Below are positions 18,260-26,583 of a DNA stretch of 64,000 bases, in pieces. The stretch's first letter is position 1. Every line of letters begins with the position of its first letter. The position numbers and the translations under genes are program-made. This DNA is from Ruminococcus gauvreauii (GTDB lineage: Bacteria; Bacillota; Clostridia; Lachnospirales; Lachnospiraceae): positions 434,001 to 498,000 of the forward strand of contig NZ_CP102290.1 in assembly GCF_025151995.1 (NCBI RefSeq). The letters run 5' to 3'. Under the pieces are notes generated by a model. That model had not been told where the DNA came from. It saw only the letters and a list, made by a program, of their open reading frames with translations, and did not search any database.

Positions 18260-18534
18260 ATGCAAAGACACCTTCACGTACTCAGCTGATGCAGTGGATC
18301 AACGAAACGAGCTTTGCCGTCGACGATCTTCTTCTGTATCTGGATAGTCATCCCGACGATGAGCAGGCACTCGACTGTTACCGTGAATACGTTCGCATGC
18401 GCAAAGATGCCGTGAACGAATATGCCAGATGTTACGCGCCATTGACCATCGATACCGCGGACGAACAGAAGGATTGCTCCTGGCAGTGGGTATCACAGCC
18501 ATGGCCGTGGGAAAAGAAAGGAGGCTGCCGCTGA
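18256..18534 (+). CDS. cotJB: Spore coat protein CotJB
   Basis: 92-residue CotJB-family coat protein with the helical core LMQWINETSFAVDDLLLYLD...ALDCYREYVRMRKDAVNEY and the tryptophan-rich end WQWVSQPWPWEKKGGCR. The start at 18256 overlaps the cotJA stop as ATGA and is preferred over an in-frame ATG within cotJA. It is 3 bp upstream of the first piece of cotJC. Confidence 0.94.
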   Translation: MNAKTPSRTQLMQWINETSFAVDDLLLYLDSHPDDEQALDCYREYVRMRKDAVNEYARCYAPLTIDTADEQKDCSWQWVSQPWPWEKKGGCR

Positions 18535-18537
18535 CCT

Positions 18538-18651
18538 ATGTGGAATTATGAGAAACGACTTCAATACCCGGTAAATATTACCACAACGAATGCCAGTCTT
18601 GCACAGGCAATCATCAGTCAGTTTGGAGGTCCGGATGGTTCTGTTATATGA
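18538..18651 (+). CDS. cotJC: cotJC segment 1 (N-terminal 33 codons, interrupted by element 1)
   Basis: First piece of the manganese-catalase-like coat protein CotJC. It starts at ATG 18538-18540 behind AGGAGG with MWNYEKRLQYPVNIT, a CotJC hallmark. After codon 33 (…FGGPDG, base 18638) the coding sequence enters element 1 and stops four codons later at TGA 18649-18651, giving a 37-residue truncated product. The next piece begins at 23712. Fusing at the 14-bp repeat restores the frame exactly. All three pieces are free of frameshifts and stops, which argues against a decayed gene. Confidence 0.93.
   Translation: MWNYEKRLQYPVNITTTNASLAQAIISQFGGPDGSVI
18625..18638 (+). repeat. Left attachment repeat of element 1
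   Basis: GGAGGTCCGGATGG, identical to 23698-23711. It lies in the cotJC codons for Gly-Gly-Pro-Asp-Gly. Confidence 0.9.
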
Positions 18652-18699
18652 TTCCAATCTTTTCCTTTTATGATAAAATTATGATTTTTAAAAATATTC

Positions 18700-18729
18700 T
18701 TGACTGTTTTAACCTTCGGATGTTATACT
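18700..18729 (+). promoter_or_regulatory. Sigma-A-type promoter of pflBA
   Basis: TTGACT (18700-18705) and TATACT (18724-18729) with an 18-base spacer. Predicted start near 18736, just before the riboswitch aptamer. Confidence 0.75.
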
Positions 18730-18747
18730 CGCCTCATAAAGTAAACA

Positions 18748-18822
18748 GGGTCTTCATTACTGACGGATAAGTGGGTTACCACAGGGGAATGAAGTACTAT
18801 CAAAACAGCCGACCGTCTGGGC
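18748..18822 (+). ncRNA. ZTP riboswitch (pfl motif)
   Basis: Aptamer that senses ZTP/ZMP, signals of 10-formyl-tetrahydrofolate shortage. P1 is CTTCATT (18752-18758) with AATGAAG (18788-18794); P2 is GTGG (18771-18774) with CCAC (18779-18782), followed by the conserved GGGG. A short linker leads to the second domain CCGACCGTCTGGGC at 18809-18822, which matches the conserved ZTP P3 strand. It sits in the leader of pflB, the gene type after which the motif was named. Formate made by Pfl feeds 10-formyl-THF, so the logic fits. Confidence 0.9.
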
Positions 18823-18853
18823 AGCATCTTTTTCCTTGATGTTGTCCTTTTTT
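18819..18853 (+). terminator. Riboswitch expression-platform terminator
   Basis: GGGCAGCATC (18819-18828) pairs with GATGTTGTCC (18838-18847) over 10 positions with two G-T pairs, followed by TTTTTT. Its 5' arm overlaps the GGGC of the aptamer, so ligand binding should block the terminator: an ON switch. Confidence 0.85.
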
Positions 18854-18909
18854 ATTGGTTAAACATCGGAACATGATGCCTCACACGCAAAAACAGGAGG
18901 ATATTAGTA

Positions 18910-21141
18910 ATGTTTACACAATGGAACAGTTTTAAACCGGGTAAATGGCAGGAAAGCATCGACGTGCGTGATTTCATCCAGAAAAATTACACACCGTATG
19001 AAGGCGACGATTCTTTCCTTACTCCCGCCACGGAGCGAACAGAAAAATTGCTGCATAAGTTCGAAAATCTGCTCTCTCTGGAACGGGAATTCGGAGGTGT
19101 TCTGGATATCGACACACAGACTGTCACTTCTCTTCTGAACTATAAGCCCGGCTATCTGGACAAAGATAATGAACTGATCGTAGGTCTCCAGACTGACCGT
19201 CCTTTAAAACGCGGCGTAAATCCGTTCGGAGGACTTCGCATGACGCGTGATGCCTGCAAAGCCTATGGATATGAACTGTCCCAGAAGGTCGAAGATGAAT
19301 TTCAGTACCGTACCACCCACAACGACGGCGTTTTCCGTGTATACAACAAAGAGACGAAAGCCGCACGCCACTGCGGACTGATCACCGGCCTCCCTGATGC
19401 CTACGGACGCGGCCGTATCATCGGCGACTACCGCCGCGTTGCTCTGTATGGTATCGACCGTCTGATCGAAGAGAAACAGAAGGATAAAGACGCTCTGAGC
19501 CTGGAACTGATGGATGTTGATCATATCCGTCAGCTGGAAGAGCTGTACCAGCAGATAAACTTTCTCGGCAAGCTGCGTGACATGGCTGCACTCTACGGCT
19601 TTGACATCACGAAGCCGGCGGGAACTGCACAGGAAGCTGTCCAGTGGCTGTATTTCGGATACCTGGGATCGATCAAGGAACAAAACGGCGCTGCGATGAG
19701 CCTCGGACGCGTCTCCACCTTCCTGGATATCTATTTCGAGCGCGATATGGCTGCCGGAGCCCTGACAGAGGCACAGGCACAGGAGCTGATGGATGATTTT
19801 GTTATGAAACTGCGTATGGCGCGCCATCTTCGTACACCGGATTACAATGAACTGTTCGGCGGCGATCCCATGTGGATTACCGAGGCTCTCGGGGGTACCG
19901 GTGAAGACGGCCGTACTCTCGTAACCAGAAATACATTCCGCATGATGCATACCCTGTACAACCTGAAACCGTCTGCAGAACCAAACCTGACTGTTCTGTG
20001 GTCCAAAGACCTGCCCGAAGCATTCAAGAAATTCTGTGCTAAGGTTTCCTGTGACACAGACGCGCTCCAGTATGAGAATGATGACCTGATGCGTCCGCAG
20101 TTCGGCGATGACTATGCGATCGCATGCTGTGTCTCCGCCATGCGCATCGGCAAGGAAATGCAGTTCTTCGGCGCCCGCGCCAACCTGGCAAAAATGCTGA
20201 TGATGGCACTCAACGGCGGGAAAGACGAGAAACAGAATATGCAGCTCGGTCCGGTGCATGAGCCGTATCAGGGGGAATACCTGGAATATGACAAGGTACT
20301 GGAACTGCTTGATCTCTACCGTCCATGGGTTGCCAAAATGTATGCCAACACCATGAACGTGATCCACTATATGCATGACAAATATGCCTATGAAAAGACT
20401 CAGATGGCACTGCACGACACCCAGGTACACCGCTATATGTCCTTCGGAGTCGCAGGCATGAGCGTTCTGGCTGACTCACTGTCTGCCGTCAAACACGCAA
20501 GGGTAAAATGTATCCGTGATGAAAAAACCGGACTGATCACTGATTTTGAGATTGAGGGTGAATATCCGGCTTTCGGAAATGATGATGACCGTGTAGACAG
20601 CATCGCATGCGAACAGATGGAACTGTTCTATCATGAACTGACGAAGACACCACTGTACCGGGGCGCAGAGCATACCCTGTCCATCCTGACAATCACCTCA
20701 AATGTCGTATACGGAAAGAAGACAGGTTCTACTCCGGACGGACGGAAGAGCGGCGAACCATTTGCTCCGGGAGCAAACCCAATGCACGGCCGTGAAAAGA
20801 ACGGCGCACTCGCAGCACTCAATTCCGTTGCAAAGCTTTCCTACCGCTACTGTAAAGACGGAATCTCCAATACATTTTCCATTGTTCCGCAGGCACTTGG
20901 AAAATCCGAAGACGAGCGGTATGACAACCTGGTCTCCATCCTCGACGGCTACTTCGGTCAGATGGCCCATCATCTGAACGTCAACGTCATGAACCGGGAA
21001 ACACTGATTGATGCCTACCATAATCCGGAAAAATACCCGAATCTGACGATCCGTGTCTCCGGTTATGCAGTAAACTTCTATAAACTCAGCCGTGAACAGC
21101 AAAGAGAGGTTATTTCACGGACCTTCCATGAGGCGATGTAA
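18910..21141 (+). CDS. pflB: Pyruvate formate-lyase (glycyl radical enzyme)
   Basis: Converts pyruvate and CoA to acetyl-CoA and formate in anaerobic fermentation. 743 aa, the usual length. The active-site pair Cys406-Cys407 is in YAIACCVSAMRIGKEMQFFG, typical of true Pfl. The glycyl radical site is RVSGYAVNF, with Gly718 near the C-terminus. A strong AGGAGG precedes ATG 18910. The stop overlaps the pflA start (TAATG). It is controlled by the ZTP riboswitch upstream. It lies inside the cotJC intervening element, an unusual place for a central fermentation enzyme; whether the genome holds a second pfl cannot be seen here. Confidence 0.96.
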   Translation: MFTQWNSFKPGKWQESIDVRDFIQKNYTPYEGDDSFLTPATERTEKLLHKFENLLSLEREFGGVLDIDTQTVTSLLNYKPGYLDKDNELIVGLQTDRPLKRGVNPFGGLRMTRDACKAYGYELSQKVEDEFQYRTTHNDGVFRVYNKETKAARHCGLITGLPDAYGRGRIIGDYRRVALYGIDRLIEEKQKDKDALSLELMDVDHIRQLEELYQQINFLGKLRDMAALYGFDITKPAGTAQEAVQWLYFGYLGSIKEQNGAAMSLGRVSTFLDIYFERDMAAGALTEAQAQELMDDFVMKLRMARHLRTPDYNELFGGDPMWITEALGGTGEDGRTLVTRNTFRMMHTLYNLKPSAEPNLTVLWSKDLPEAFKKFCAKVSCDTDALQYENDDLMRPQFGDDYAIACCVSAMRIGKEMQFFGARANLAKMLMMALNGGKDEKQNMQLGPVHEPYQGEYLEYDKVLELLDLYRPWVAKMYANTMNVIHYMHDKYAYEKTQMALHDTQVHRYMSFGVAGMSVLADSLSAVKHARVKCIRDEKTGLITDFEIEGEYPAFGNDDDRVDSIACEQMELFYHELTKTPLYRGAEHTLSILTITSNVVYGKKTGSTPDGRKSGEPFAPGANPMHGREKNGALAALNSVAKLSYRYCKDGISNTFSIVPQALGKSEDERYDNLVSILDGYFGQMAHHLNVNVMNRETLIDAYHNPEKYPNLTIRVSGYAVNFYKLSREQQREVISRTFHEAM

Positions 21142-21857
21142 TGGAAACCGCGGGTTACATCCATTCCTTTCAATCCATGGGGGCTGTCGACGGACCCGGA
21201 CTTCGCTATGTTATCTTTCTGCAGGGCTGTCCGCTGCGCTGCGCGTACTGCCACAATCCGGACACATGGGAATTTGGCCGGGGCACTCCTTACAGTCCAG
21301 GAGAAGTCCTGATGAAAATCCAGCGCTACCGGCCGTACCTTAAAAATGGCGGGGTAACCGTCACAGGCGGTGAACCGCTGTCACAGCCGGAATTTACTGC
21401 TGAACTCTTCCGCCTGTTAAAGGAGGAGGGCTTTCACACGGCACTTGATACGAGCGGAATAGGCAGCCTGGAAATGGCCGGGGAAGTACTTTCTCATACA
21501 GACCTGGTACTGGCGGATGTAAAGTTTCTGTCAAGTGCGGATTATCAGACGTACTGCCGGGGAAATTTTGAAAACGTCATACAATTCCTGAATCTGACAC
21601 GCCGTATGCAGATCCCCATGTGGGTCCGCCGCGTGGTCGTCCCTGGACTCAATGACGAACCGAAAGATATCGAAGATTTAATCAGCTTTCTAACAGATTA
21701 TGATAATGTTGAAAAAGTGGAACTGCTCCCGTTTCGAAAGCTCTGTCTGGAGAAATATGAGCGCCTTGACATCCCATTTCCGCTTGTCAACACTCCGGAA
21801 ATGGCAGCGGACAGCCTGAGCGAACTGCAGTCCCTCCTGCCATCCCGATACTTATAA
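21141..21857 (+). CDS. pflA: Pyruvate formate-lyase activating enzyme (radical SAM)
   Basis: Installs the glycyl radical on PflB using S-adenosylmethionine. 238 aa. The 4Fe-4S motif Cys30-x3-Cys34-x2-Cys37 is in LQGCPLRCAYCHNPDTW, and GGVTVTGGEPL follows. It is translationally coupled to pflB by a one-base overlap. A long hairpin terminator follows. The pair is complete and appears functional. Confidence 0.96.
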   Translation: METAGYIHSFQSMGAVDGPGLRYVIFLQGCPLRCAYCHNPDTWEFGRGTPYSPGEVLMKIQRYRPYLKNGGVTVTGGEPLSQPEFTAELFRLLKEEGFHTALDTSGIGSLEMAGEVLSHTDLVLADVKFLSSADYQTYCRGNFENVIQFLNLTRRMQIPMWVRRVVVPGLNDEPKDIEDLISFLTDYDNVEKVELLPFRKLCLEKYERLDIPFPLVNTPEMAADSLSELQSLLPSRYL

Positions 21858-21875
21858 TCTTTCCTTTTTATACGA

Positions 21876-21921
21876 AAACAGCACCTGCGAGGGAATGGTG
21901 ACGCCCTCGCAGGTGCTGTTT
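21876..21921. terminator. Bidirectional terminator between pflA and recombinase 1
   Basis: Perfect 18-bp inverted repeat (AAACAGCACCTGCGAGGG and its complement) with a 10-base loop. It ends pflA transcription on the plus strand and overlaps the recombinase stop on the minus strand. Confidence 0.85.
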
Positions 21922-23356
21922 ATATCATGTAATAAATCTGAATCGTATCATCTGCCCTGTTAAATACAATTCTGGAAACAATCGAGCTGAGCAGCTCATT
22001 CTTATCCGCTTCGCCGAGATCTGAGGATCTCAGTCCCGGAATAATCTCTTTCAACTGCTTTTTGATATGTCCGGTGGGTTTGGCCTGCCCCTCCGGATGG
22101 CCTGCCCTCTTCAGCTCCAGTCTCAGTGTATCCACTCTTTTCAGAATCTCCGATTTCTTCCTCCGGTACTCTTCCAGGCTGTCCGCACCGGATTCATATG
22201 CTGTGTTTACACGTTCCAGACGCTTATACTCCGCATCCAGCAGAGACCGCGAGATCTCTTCGGTAACGTCTTTTTCTGTCTGTTCAATCCTGATCCACAG
22301 TTCTTCTTCTCCCAGGTCTGTCTCCAGTCTGTCAAGAACCGCCTGATTTAATTTATCCAGCGTGATGTAATGGCTCTGGCTGCACTTTCCGCATGCGTAT
22401 TTCTGACACTGAAGCGCCTTTCCCCGCACGGCCTGTGTCAGCGCAGCCCCGCAGGTACTGCAGTACACCAGACCGTGCAGCATATAATCTTCCGGTGTAT
22501 CGTGTGTACCCCCGCGCCGCCCTTTCTTTAAATCGGCAACCCTCCTCTGCACCTTCTCAAACGACTCCTCAGTCACGATCGGTTTATGGCCGGCATCCAC
22601 AGTCCTGACCTGTTTTCCCTGATAATACCGGTCATTTCGCCTGACACCTTCGGCACTGCGTCGAAGTTTTCCCGTGTAAACCGGATTGGTAAGGATGTAC
22701 TCCACCGTCCTGCTCTCAAAAAGATTTCCGCGGTTCGTACGGATTCCCATGCCGTTTAACTTCGAGACAATCTGGCGGTATGGCATTCCCTGAAGAAAAT
22801 CCTGATAGATCATACGGACAACCTTCGCCTTCTCGTCATCGATTTCAAAATATTCCTCTCCCATCCGGTAACCGAACGGCGGCGCGGATACGACACCGCC
22901 CCTGGAAAACTTCTCATTCATTCCCCTTCTGACTTCCTGCGCCAGATTGATCGAGTAGTATTCATCCATCGCCTCCAGCAGCGCCTCGATCAGGATGGAA
23001 GTCGGGTCATCCGACAGCTGCTCCGTGATGGATACCACATCAATCCCGCATTCCTTACGGAGCATGGATTTATACAGAATGCTGTCCTGCCTGCTGCGGG
23101 CAAACCGGGAAAATTTCCAGAGCAGTATCACGTCAAACGGCTTTGGCTTCATTTTGGCCGTCCCGATCATCCTCATAAATGCCGGACGTTTCTCCGCACA
23201 TCTCCCGCTGATCCCTTCATCCATAAAAATAAACTTTTCCGGAAGCAGTATTTCATGGCTGGCAGCGTAATCCCGGATTCTCTTTATCTGGCTGTCCGGC
23301 GAAAATTCGATCTGCTCCTCCGTCGACACACGGATATAAGCCGCGCCTGTCTTCAT
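21920..23356 (-). CDS. Large serine recombinase of element 1
   Basis: 478-residue site-specific recombinase. The catalytic serine is Ser11 in AAYIRVSTEEQ, and the resolvase core continues with FMDEGISG, VILLWKFSRFARS and SILIEALLEAMDEYYS. A recombinase domain follows (GMNEKFSRGG...PPFGYRM), then a zinc ribbon with YCSTCGAAL and CQKYACGKCS, and a C-terminal coiled coil. AGGAGG five bases before ATG 23354-23356 sets the start; GTG two codons earlier is less likely. It is the obvious candidate to insert and excise element 1, whose right end is 342 bases away, like spoIVCA in the sigK skin element. Confidence 0.93.
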   Translation of the reverse strand: MKTGAAYIRVSTEEQIEFSPDSQIKRIRDYAASHEILLPEKFIFMDEGISGRCAEKRPAFMRMIGTAKMKPKPFDVILLWKFSRFARSRQDSILYKSMLRKECGIDVVSITEQLSDDPTSILIEALLEAMDEYYSINLAQEVRRGMNEKFSRGGVVSAPPFGYRMGEEYFEIDDEKAKVVRMIYQDFLQGMPYRQIVSKLNGMGIRTNRGNLFESRTVEYILTNPVYTGKLRRSAEGVRRNDRYYQGKQVRTVDAGHKPIVTEESFEKVQRRVADLKKGRRGGTHDTPEDYMLHGLVYCSTCGAALTQAVRGKALQCQKYACGKCSQSHYITLDKLNQAVLDRLETDLGEEELWIRIEQTEKDVTEEISRSLLDAEYKRLERVNTAYESGADSLEEYRRKKSEILKRVDTLRLELKRAGHPEGQAKPTGHIKKQLKEIIPGLRSSDLGEADKNELLSSIVSRIVFNRADDTIQIYYMI

Positions 23357-23473
23357 CAGCACCTCCTGACACGCATCAGATCATCAGTCTATTATATTCA
23401 TTCCCGTCTGTCTTTAAAGCAAAAGCAGGCTTTCCTGAATAAAATGATACAAAGCAACCGTCAGGAGATTTTT

Positions 23474-23677
23474 ATGACAGACAAAAAAATGCTGAGAGCA
23501 TTACCATCAAAAGTAATACTCCCAGCCGGCCAGTCTCTGCAGTTTGATACGCTGAACGAATCGCAGGCTGCACAGATCCGCAGGCAGCTGATCCAGCATA
23601 TCAACGGACGGATGAGCACTTACTATGCCGCCCATCCGGAATCCTGGAAGAGATTTCTGGATTGTATAGCTGACTGA
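23474..23677 (+). CDS. Small basic protein, candidate recombination directionality factor
   Basis: 67-residue ORF between recombinase 1 and the right attachment site, on the opposite strand. CAGGAG lies 7 bases before ATG 23474. The product has a basic N-terminus (MTDKKMLRALPSKVIL), a likely helix (SQAAQIRRQLIQHINGRMS) and a tryptophan-containing end. No family is recognised. Large serine integrases usually need a small partner to drive excision, and its location next to the recombinase and att site fits that role. This is inference from position; a GATACAAA upstream is too weak to call a sporulation promoter. Confidence 0.55.
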   Translation: MTDKKMLRALPSKVILPAGQSLQFDTLNESQAAQIRRQLIQHINGRMSTYYAAHPESWKRFLDCIAD

Positions 23678-23697
23678 TCCATATTCCTACGCCATCC

Positions 23698-23711
23698 GGA
23701 GGTCCGGATGG
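23698..23711 (+). repeat. Right attachment repeat of element 1
   Basis: GGAGGTCCGGATGG, identical to 18625-18638. It is part of the palindrome CCATCCGG-AGGT-CCGGATGG (23692-23711) on the element side. Confidence 0.9.
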
Positions 23712-23798
23712 AGAGCTGGCAGCTTCCATGCGCTATCTCTCTCAGCGCTATACCATGCCGAACCGTACCTGCATGGGCATGCTGACCGATATCGGTAC
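23712..23798 (+). CDS. cotJC: cotJC segment 2 (codons 34-63, between the two elements)
   Basis: Middle piece of cotJC, 87 bases. Read in the frame set by segment 1 it gives GELAASMRYLSQRYTMPNR and then MGMLTDIGT, a characteristic CotJC stretch. It has no start codon context or promoter of its own and cannot be a separate gene. The piece ends at the 6-bp repeat CGGTAC (23793-23798), where element 2 begins. The 87-base exon lies between element 1 and element 2, proving two separate insertions rather than one large one. Confidence 0.92.
23793..23798 (+). repeat. Left attachment core of element 2
   Basis: CGGTAC, shared with 38505-38510. It covers the Gly62-Thr63 codons of the reconstituted cotJC. 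Confidence 0.75.
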
Positions 23799-23820
23799 CT
23801 CCGTACCGGAAATGCGCCTT

Positions 23821-25203
23821 TTATATCAGGAAATATCGAAGGACAAACAGTCCGGCCAGAATATACATGGTCACACTGATCTTCTTTTCTCTCGCCTTTC
23901 CGGATAACACATTGATCACCACATAGGAGATCACTGCCATGACAATTCCTTCCGAAATACTGTAGAAAAACGACATGGCGCCAATCCCGATAAAAGCCGG
24001 AATCCCTTCGCCTGGATCGTGGAAATCGATCAGGCCGACATTGCTCATCATATAGAATCCAACCATAATAAGCGCCGGAGCCGTCGCAAATGACGGAATT
24101 GCCAGAAAGACCGGTGAGACCAGCAGCGCCGCGCCGAACAGGATGGCAGCCACAACTGCGGTCAGTCCCGTCCTTCCTCCCTCTGAAATACCGGAGGTAC
24201 TCTCCATAAATGTCGTGACTGTCGATGTCCCGAGCACTGCTCCGGCAGTCGTTGCCACAGCGTCAGCCATAAGTGCCCCCTTTATCTTAGGAAGTTTCCC
24301 GTTCTTATCAAGCATATTCGCTTTTGCCGAAACACCGATCAGCGTCCCCAGCGTATCAAACAGATCCATGAACAGCAACACGAATACGATGATTGCCAGA
24401 TCTGCCAGCGGGATGGCGGTGAAATTCAGCTTTCCAAAAACCGGTGCTATGCTTGGGACGGCTAATCCGGCACTGAAATCCGGTATCAGAGTATACAGTT
24501 TCAGTTCCGGATTCGGAACGTAAAGCCCGGTCAGCTGGCAGATAATCCCCAATCCCCACGTGATCAGGATCCCCCACAGGATATTTCCCTTAATCCTTTT
24601 TGCTACAAGCACCCCTGTGATCAGCACTCCGATCACGGCAAGCAGCACACAGATGCCCACATCCCGGAATGACCCCATTCCTCCATGCAGCCCCTGATAA
24701 TTTTTCATTGAAAAAAGCGAGAGCAGCGTACTTCCACCGATCACAATATTGGCATTCTGAAGTCCCACGAATGCGATAAACAGGCCGATCCCCACACTGA
24801 TCGCATGCCTCATACTGGTCGGTATGGCATTAAAAATCGCCTCCCGCACGTTAATGCATGTGAGCAGGATGAAGATAATACCTTCGATAAACACCGCCGC
24901 CAGTGCTGCCTGCCACGGATATCCCATCTGCTGCACAACCGTATAGACAAAGTAGGCATTCAGTCCCATTCCGGGTGCCAGCACAAACGGATAATTTGCA
25001 AATGCCGCCATGCACAGCGTACCGATCACCGCCGCAATAGCCGTCGCCGTAAAGACCGCCCCCTTGTCCATCCCTGCTTCGGCAAGCATGTTCGGATGCA
25101 CCGCCAGTATATATGCCATCGTCATGAATGTGGTGATTCCGGCAATGATCTCAGTCTTTACGTCGGTATGGTTCTCTTTAAGCTTAAATATTTTTTCCAG
25201 CAT
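23821..25203 (-). CDS. NCS2-family purine permease (AzgA/PbuG-like)
   Basis: 460-residue membrane transporter with about 12-14 helices, matching hypoxanthine/guanine/adenine permeases. Signatures: TEIIAGITTFMTMAYIL at the start, GMGLNAYF, VFLLFMDLFDTLGTLIG and ESTSGISEGGRTGLTA. The frame opens at 25227, but GGAG-AAAAGGAA before ATG 25201-25203 supports MLEKIFKLKENHTD as start. No purine riboswitch was found in the short leader. The stop codon is only 22 bases from the element 2 left core. Substrate within the purines is not certain. Confidence 0.9.
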   Translation of the reverse strand: MLEKIFKLKENHTDVKTEIIAGITTFMTMAYILAVHPNMLAEAGMDKGAVFTATAIAAVIGTLCMAAFANYPFVLAPGMGLNAYFVYTVVQQMGYPWQAALAAVFIEGIIFILLTCINVREAIFNAIPTSMRHAISVGIGLFIAFVGLQNANIVIGGSTLLSLFSMKNYQGLHGGMGSFRDVGICVLLAVIGVLITGVLVAKRIKGNILWGILITWGLGIICQLTGLYVPNPELKLYTLIPDFSAGLAVPSIAPVFGKLNFTAIPLADLAIIVFVLLFMDLFDTLGTLIGVSAKANMLDKNGKLPKIKGALMADAVATTAGAVLGTSTVTTFMESTSGISEGGRTGLTAVVAAILFGAALLVSPVFLAIPSFATAPALIMVGFYMMSNVGLIDFHDPGEGIPAFIGIGAMSFFYSISEGIVMAVISYVVINVLSGKAREKKISVTMYILAGLFVLRYFLI

Positions 25204-25297
25204 TTCCTTTTCTCCCGTATCCCTCATATTTTCTTACATCTATACTATACGTTTTCATACGTCAAATGTAAATGCCCTGATCTGCCAAAAACATTAT

Positions 25298-26407
25298 TCA
25301 GCCGTCTTGTGTATCCCGGTAATGCGCGATGATCAAATCTACCATCCGGTTATAGCTTTGAACGCCGTCAGCCTGTCCGTTCGCCTTCAGATAAAGATCA
25401 TTGATCTGATTCGACAGTTTCGCTGTTCTGCCGTCATAAGCATTCCAAAAGGTACTGTTAGCACTCAGGTCCTCCTCAGCCTCCGGCTCGAGCCTGCTCC
25501 GGACCGCTCTCCAACGCACGGCATCGGCGCTGCTGAGTTCATTCATACTGTATATCCATCCCATAAGGTATCCACTATATTGAAAATCTATACTTTCTGA
25601 AGAACTGCACGCCAGAAAAGCAATAAAATTTGCCTCGTCCTCCTGCATAAACCCCCGCAAATGAGATAATTCGTGACAGGCAGTAAACGGAATATTATAA
25701 TCCGGCATATCACTATTATAATTCGCCTCAAGTGTAAACGGGGAATAGACCCCTGTCAGGCCCTGATAAGAGAGGAGTTCTGAGACCAGAAGTCTTTTGG
25801 GCTGCGGATAGTATCCTTCCAGCATCGGATATTTTTCACTCAGCTTTTGCATGGCACTCACTGCATCGGCACCTTCTCCCGGCTGCAGTGCCATCTCCCC
25901 CGCAGCATTTCTTGTGACCAGCGCGCTGCATGCGTTGACTTCCTCCGTCAGCCTGATACATACTTCTTCCAGTTCTTCCACCGTACCTCCACAGGCAAAG
26001 ATCCCAGCTTTTTCGGAAAATGAATCCCTTTTGTAATTCACACCGCAGTTTACCGTGTACAGGAACATCAGAACGGAGCCCACGAGCAGCAGGCGTGATA
26101 GATACCTGATCACCGTACACTTTCTGTTATCTTTACGGATCATTCTTACTATTATATGTACCAGAGATACCACAAGGATCAGCAGCAGCAGATACAGGCA
26201 GATTTCTGTCACGGAAAACGGAAAGAATCCAAAAAATCTCCCAAACACGGAAACCAGAATCTGATAAACGTGTTCGGCATACCACTCGGCAATTCCTGGG
26301 ATTGCAGACGTCAGAATCTGTATTCCTACGCTTACCGACAGAAGGATGCATGCAGTGATTACTCTTCTCGTTGTTTTAGTTCGTTTCTGTTTCTCTCTTT
26401 TGTCCAT
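25298..26407 (-). CDS. DUF3810 family membrane protein with HExxH motif
   Basis: 369 aa. Three N-terminal membrane segments (about 15-36, 52-80 and 98-115) are followed by an extracellular domain. A zinc-metalloprotease-like motif CHELSHLRGFMQEDEANF is present, with a glutamate in the right place for a gluzincin-like third ligand. This matches the DUF3810 family, whose biochemical role is unknown to me. The protein is probably a membrane-bound peptidase-like enzyme. It lies 94 bp upstream of the purine permease on the same strand. Confidence 0.8.
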   Translation of the reverse strand: MDKREKQKRTKTTRRVITACILLSVSVGIQILTSAIPGIAEWYAEHVYQILVSVFGRFFGFFPFSVTEICLYLLLLILVVSLVHIIVRMIRKDNRKCTVIRYLSRLLLVGSVLMFLYTVNCGVNYKRDSFSEKAGIFACGGTVEELEEVCIRLTEEVNACSALVTRNAAGEMALQPGEGADAVSAMQKLSEKYPMLEGYYPQPKRLLVSELLSYQGLTGVYSPFTLEANYNSDMPDYNIPFTACHELSHLRGFMQEDEANFIAFLACSSSESIDFQYSGYLMGWIYSMNELSSADAVRWRAVRSRLEPEAEEDLSANSTFWNAYDGRTAKLSNQINDLYLKANGQADGVQSYNRMVDLIIAHYRDTQDG

Positions 26408-26532
26408 ACAGTTTTTCTCAATCGTAAGTTTTCTTTTATTATATCACGTCTTTCATTGAAAGATATATCTGTTTACATTCGACACTCTGAAACGGTCCTG
26501 CGGATCTGCTCAGACAATTCTGAGAATAGAAA

Positions 26533-26556
26533 AGCCGAATGGTTTCCCATCCGGCT
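26533..26556 (-). terminator. Intrinsic terminator of the MraY-like gene
   Basis: Minus-strand stem AGCCGGATGG / CCATTCGGCT (10 bp, one G-T pair), loop GAAA, followed by TTTCTATTCT. Confidence 0.88.
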
Positions 26557-26583
26557 GCCGGTCTTTAGACATCCTGTATTCTG

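Larger units (their letters stand above)
18625..23711. mobile_element. Intervening element 1 in cotJC (5,073 bp unit)
   Basis: Insertion between codons of cotJC bounded by a 14-bp direct repeat, GGAGGTCCGGATGG, at 18625-18638 and 23698-23711. Contents: ZTP riboswitch, pflB, pflA, a large serine recombinase on the minus strand and a 67-codon ORF beside the right end. Joining the two ends gives an attP-like dyad: CATAT, 7 bases, CCATCCGG, AGGT, CCGGATGG, 7 bases, ATATG. Loss of one unit restores the cotJC frame. The recombinase lies 342 bases from the right repeat, a normal place for an integrase. No phage structural genes are present. Confidence 0.9.

Noticed and set aside
18538..18651. cotJC as an ordinary pseudogene truncated after 37 codons
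   Set aside because: The missing parts exist downstream, in frame and undamaged, bounded by repeats and recombinase-bearing elements.
19204..20430. Minus-strand open frame of 408 codons
   Set aside because: It is the antisense frame of pflB, which has clear active-site motifs on the plus strand.
23446..23453. Sporulation sigma -10 (GATACAAA) for the 67-codon ORF
   Set aside because: Two mismatches at key positions and no matching -35; too weak to call.
25204..25297. Purine riboswitch in front of the purine permease
   Set aside because: The 94-base leader lacks the conserved loop and junction sequences of the purine aptamer.
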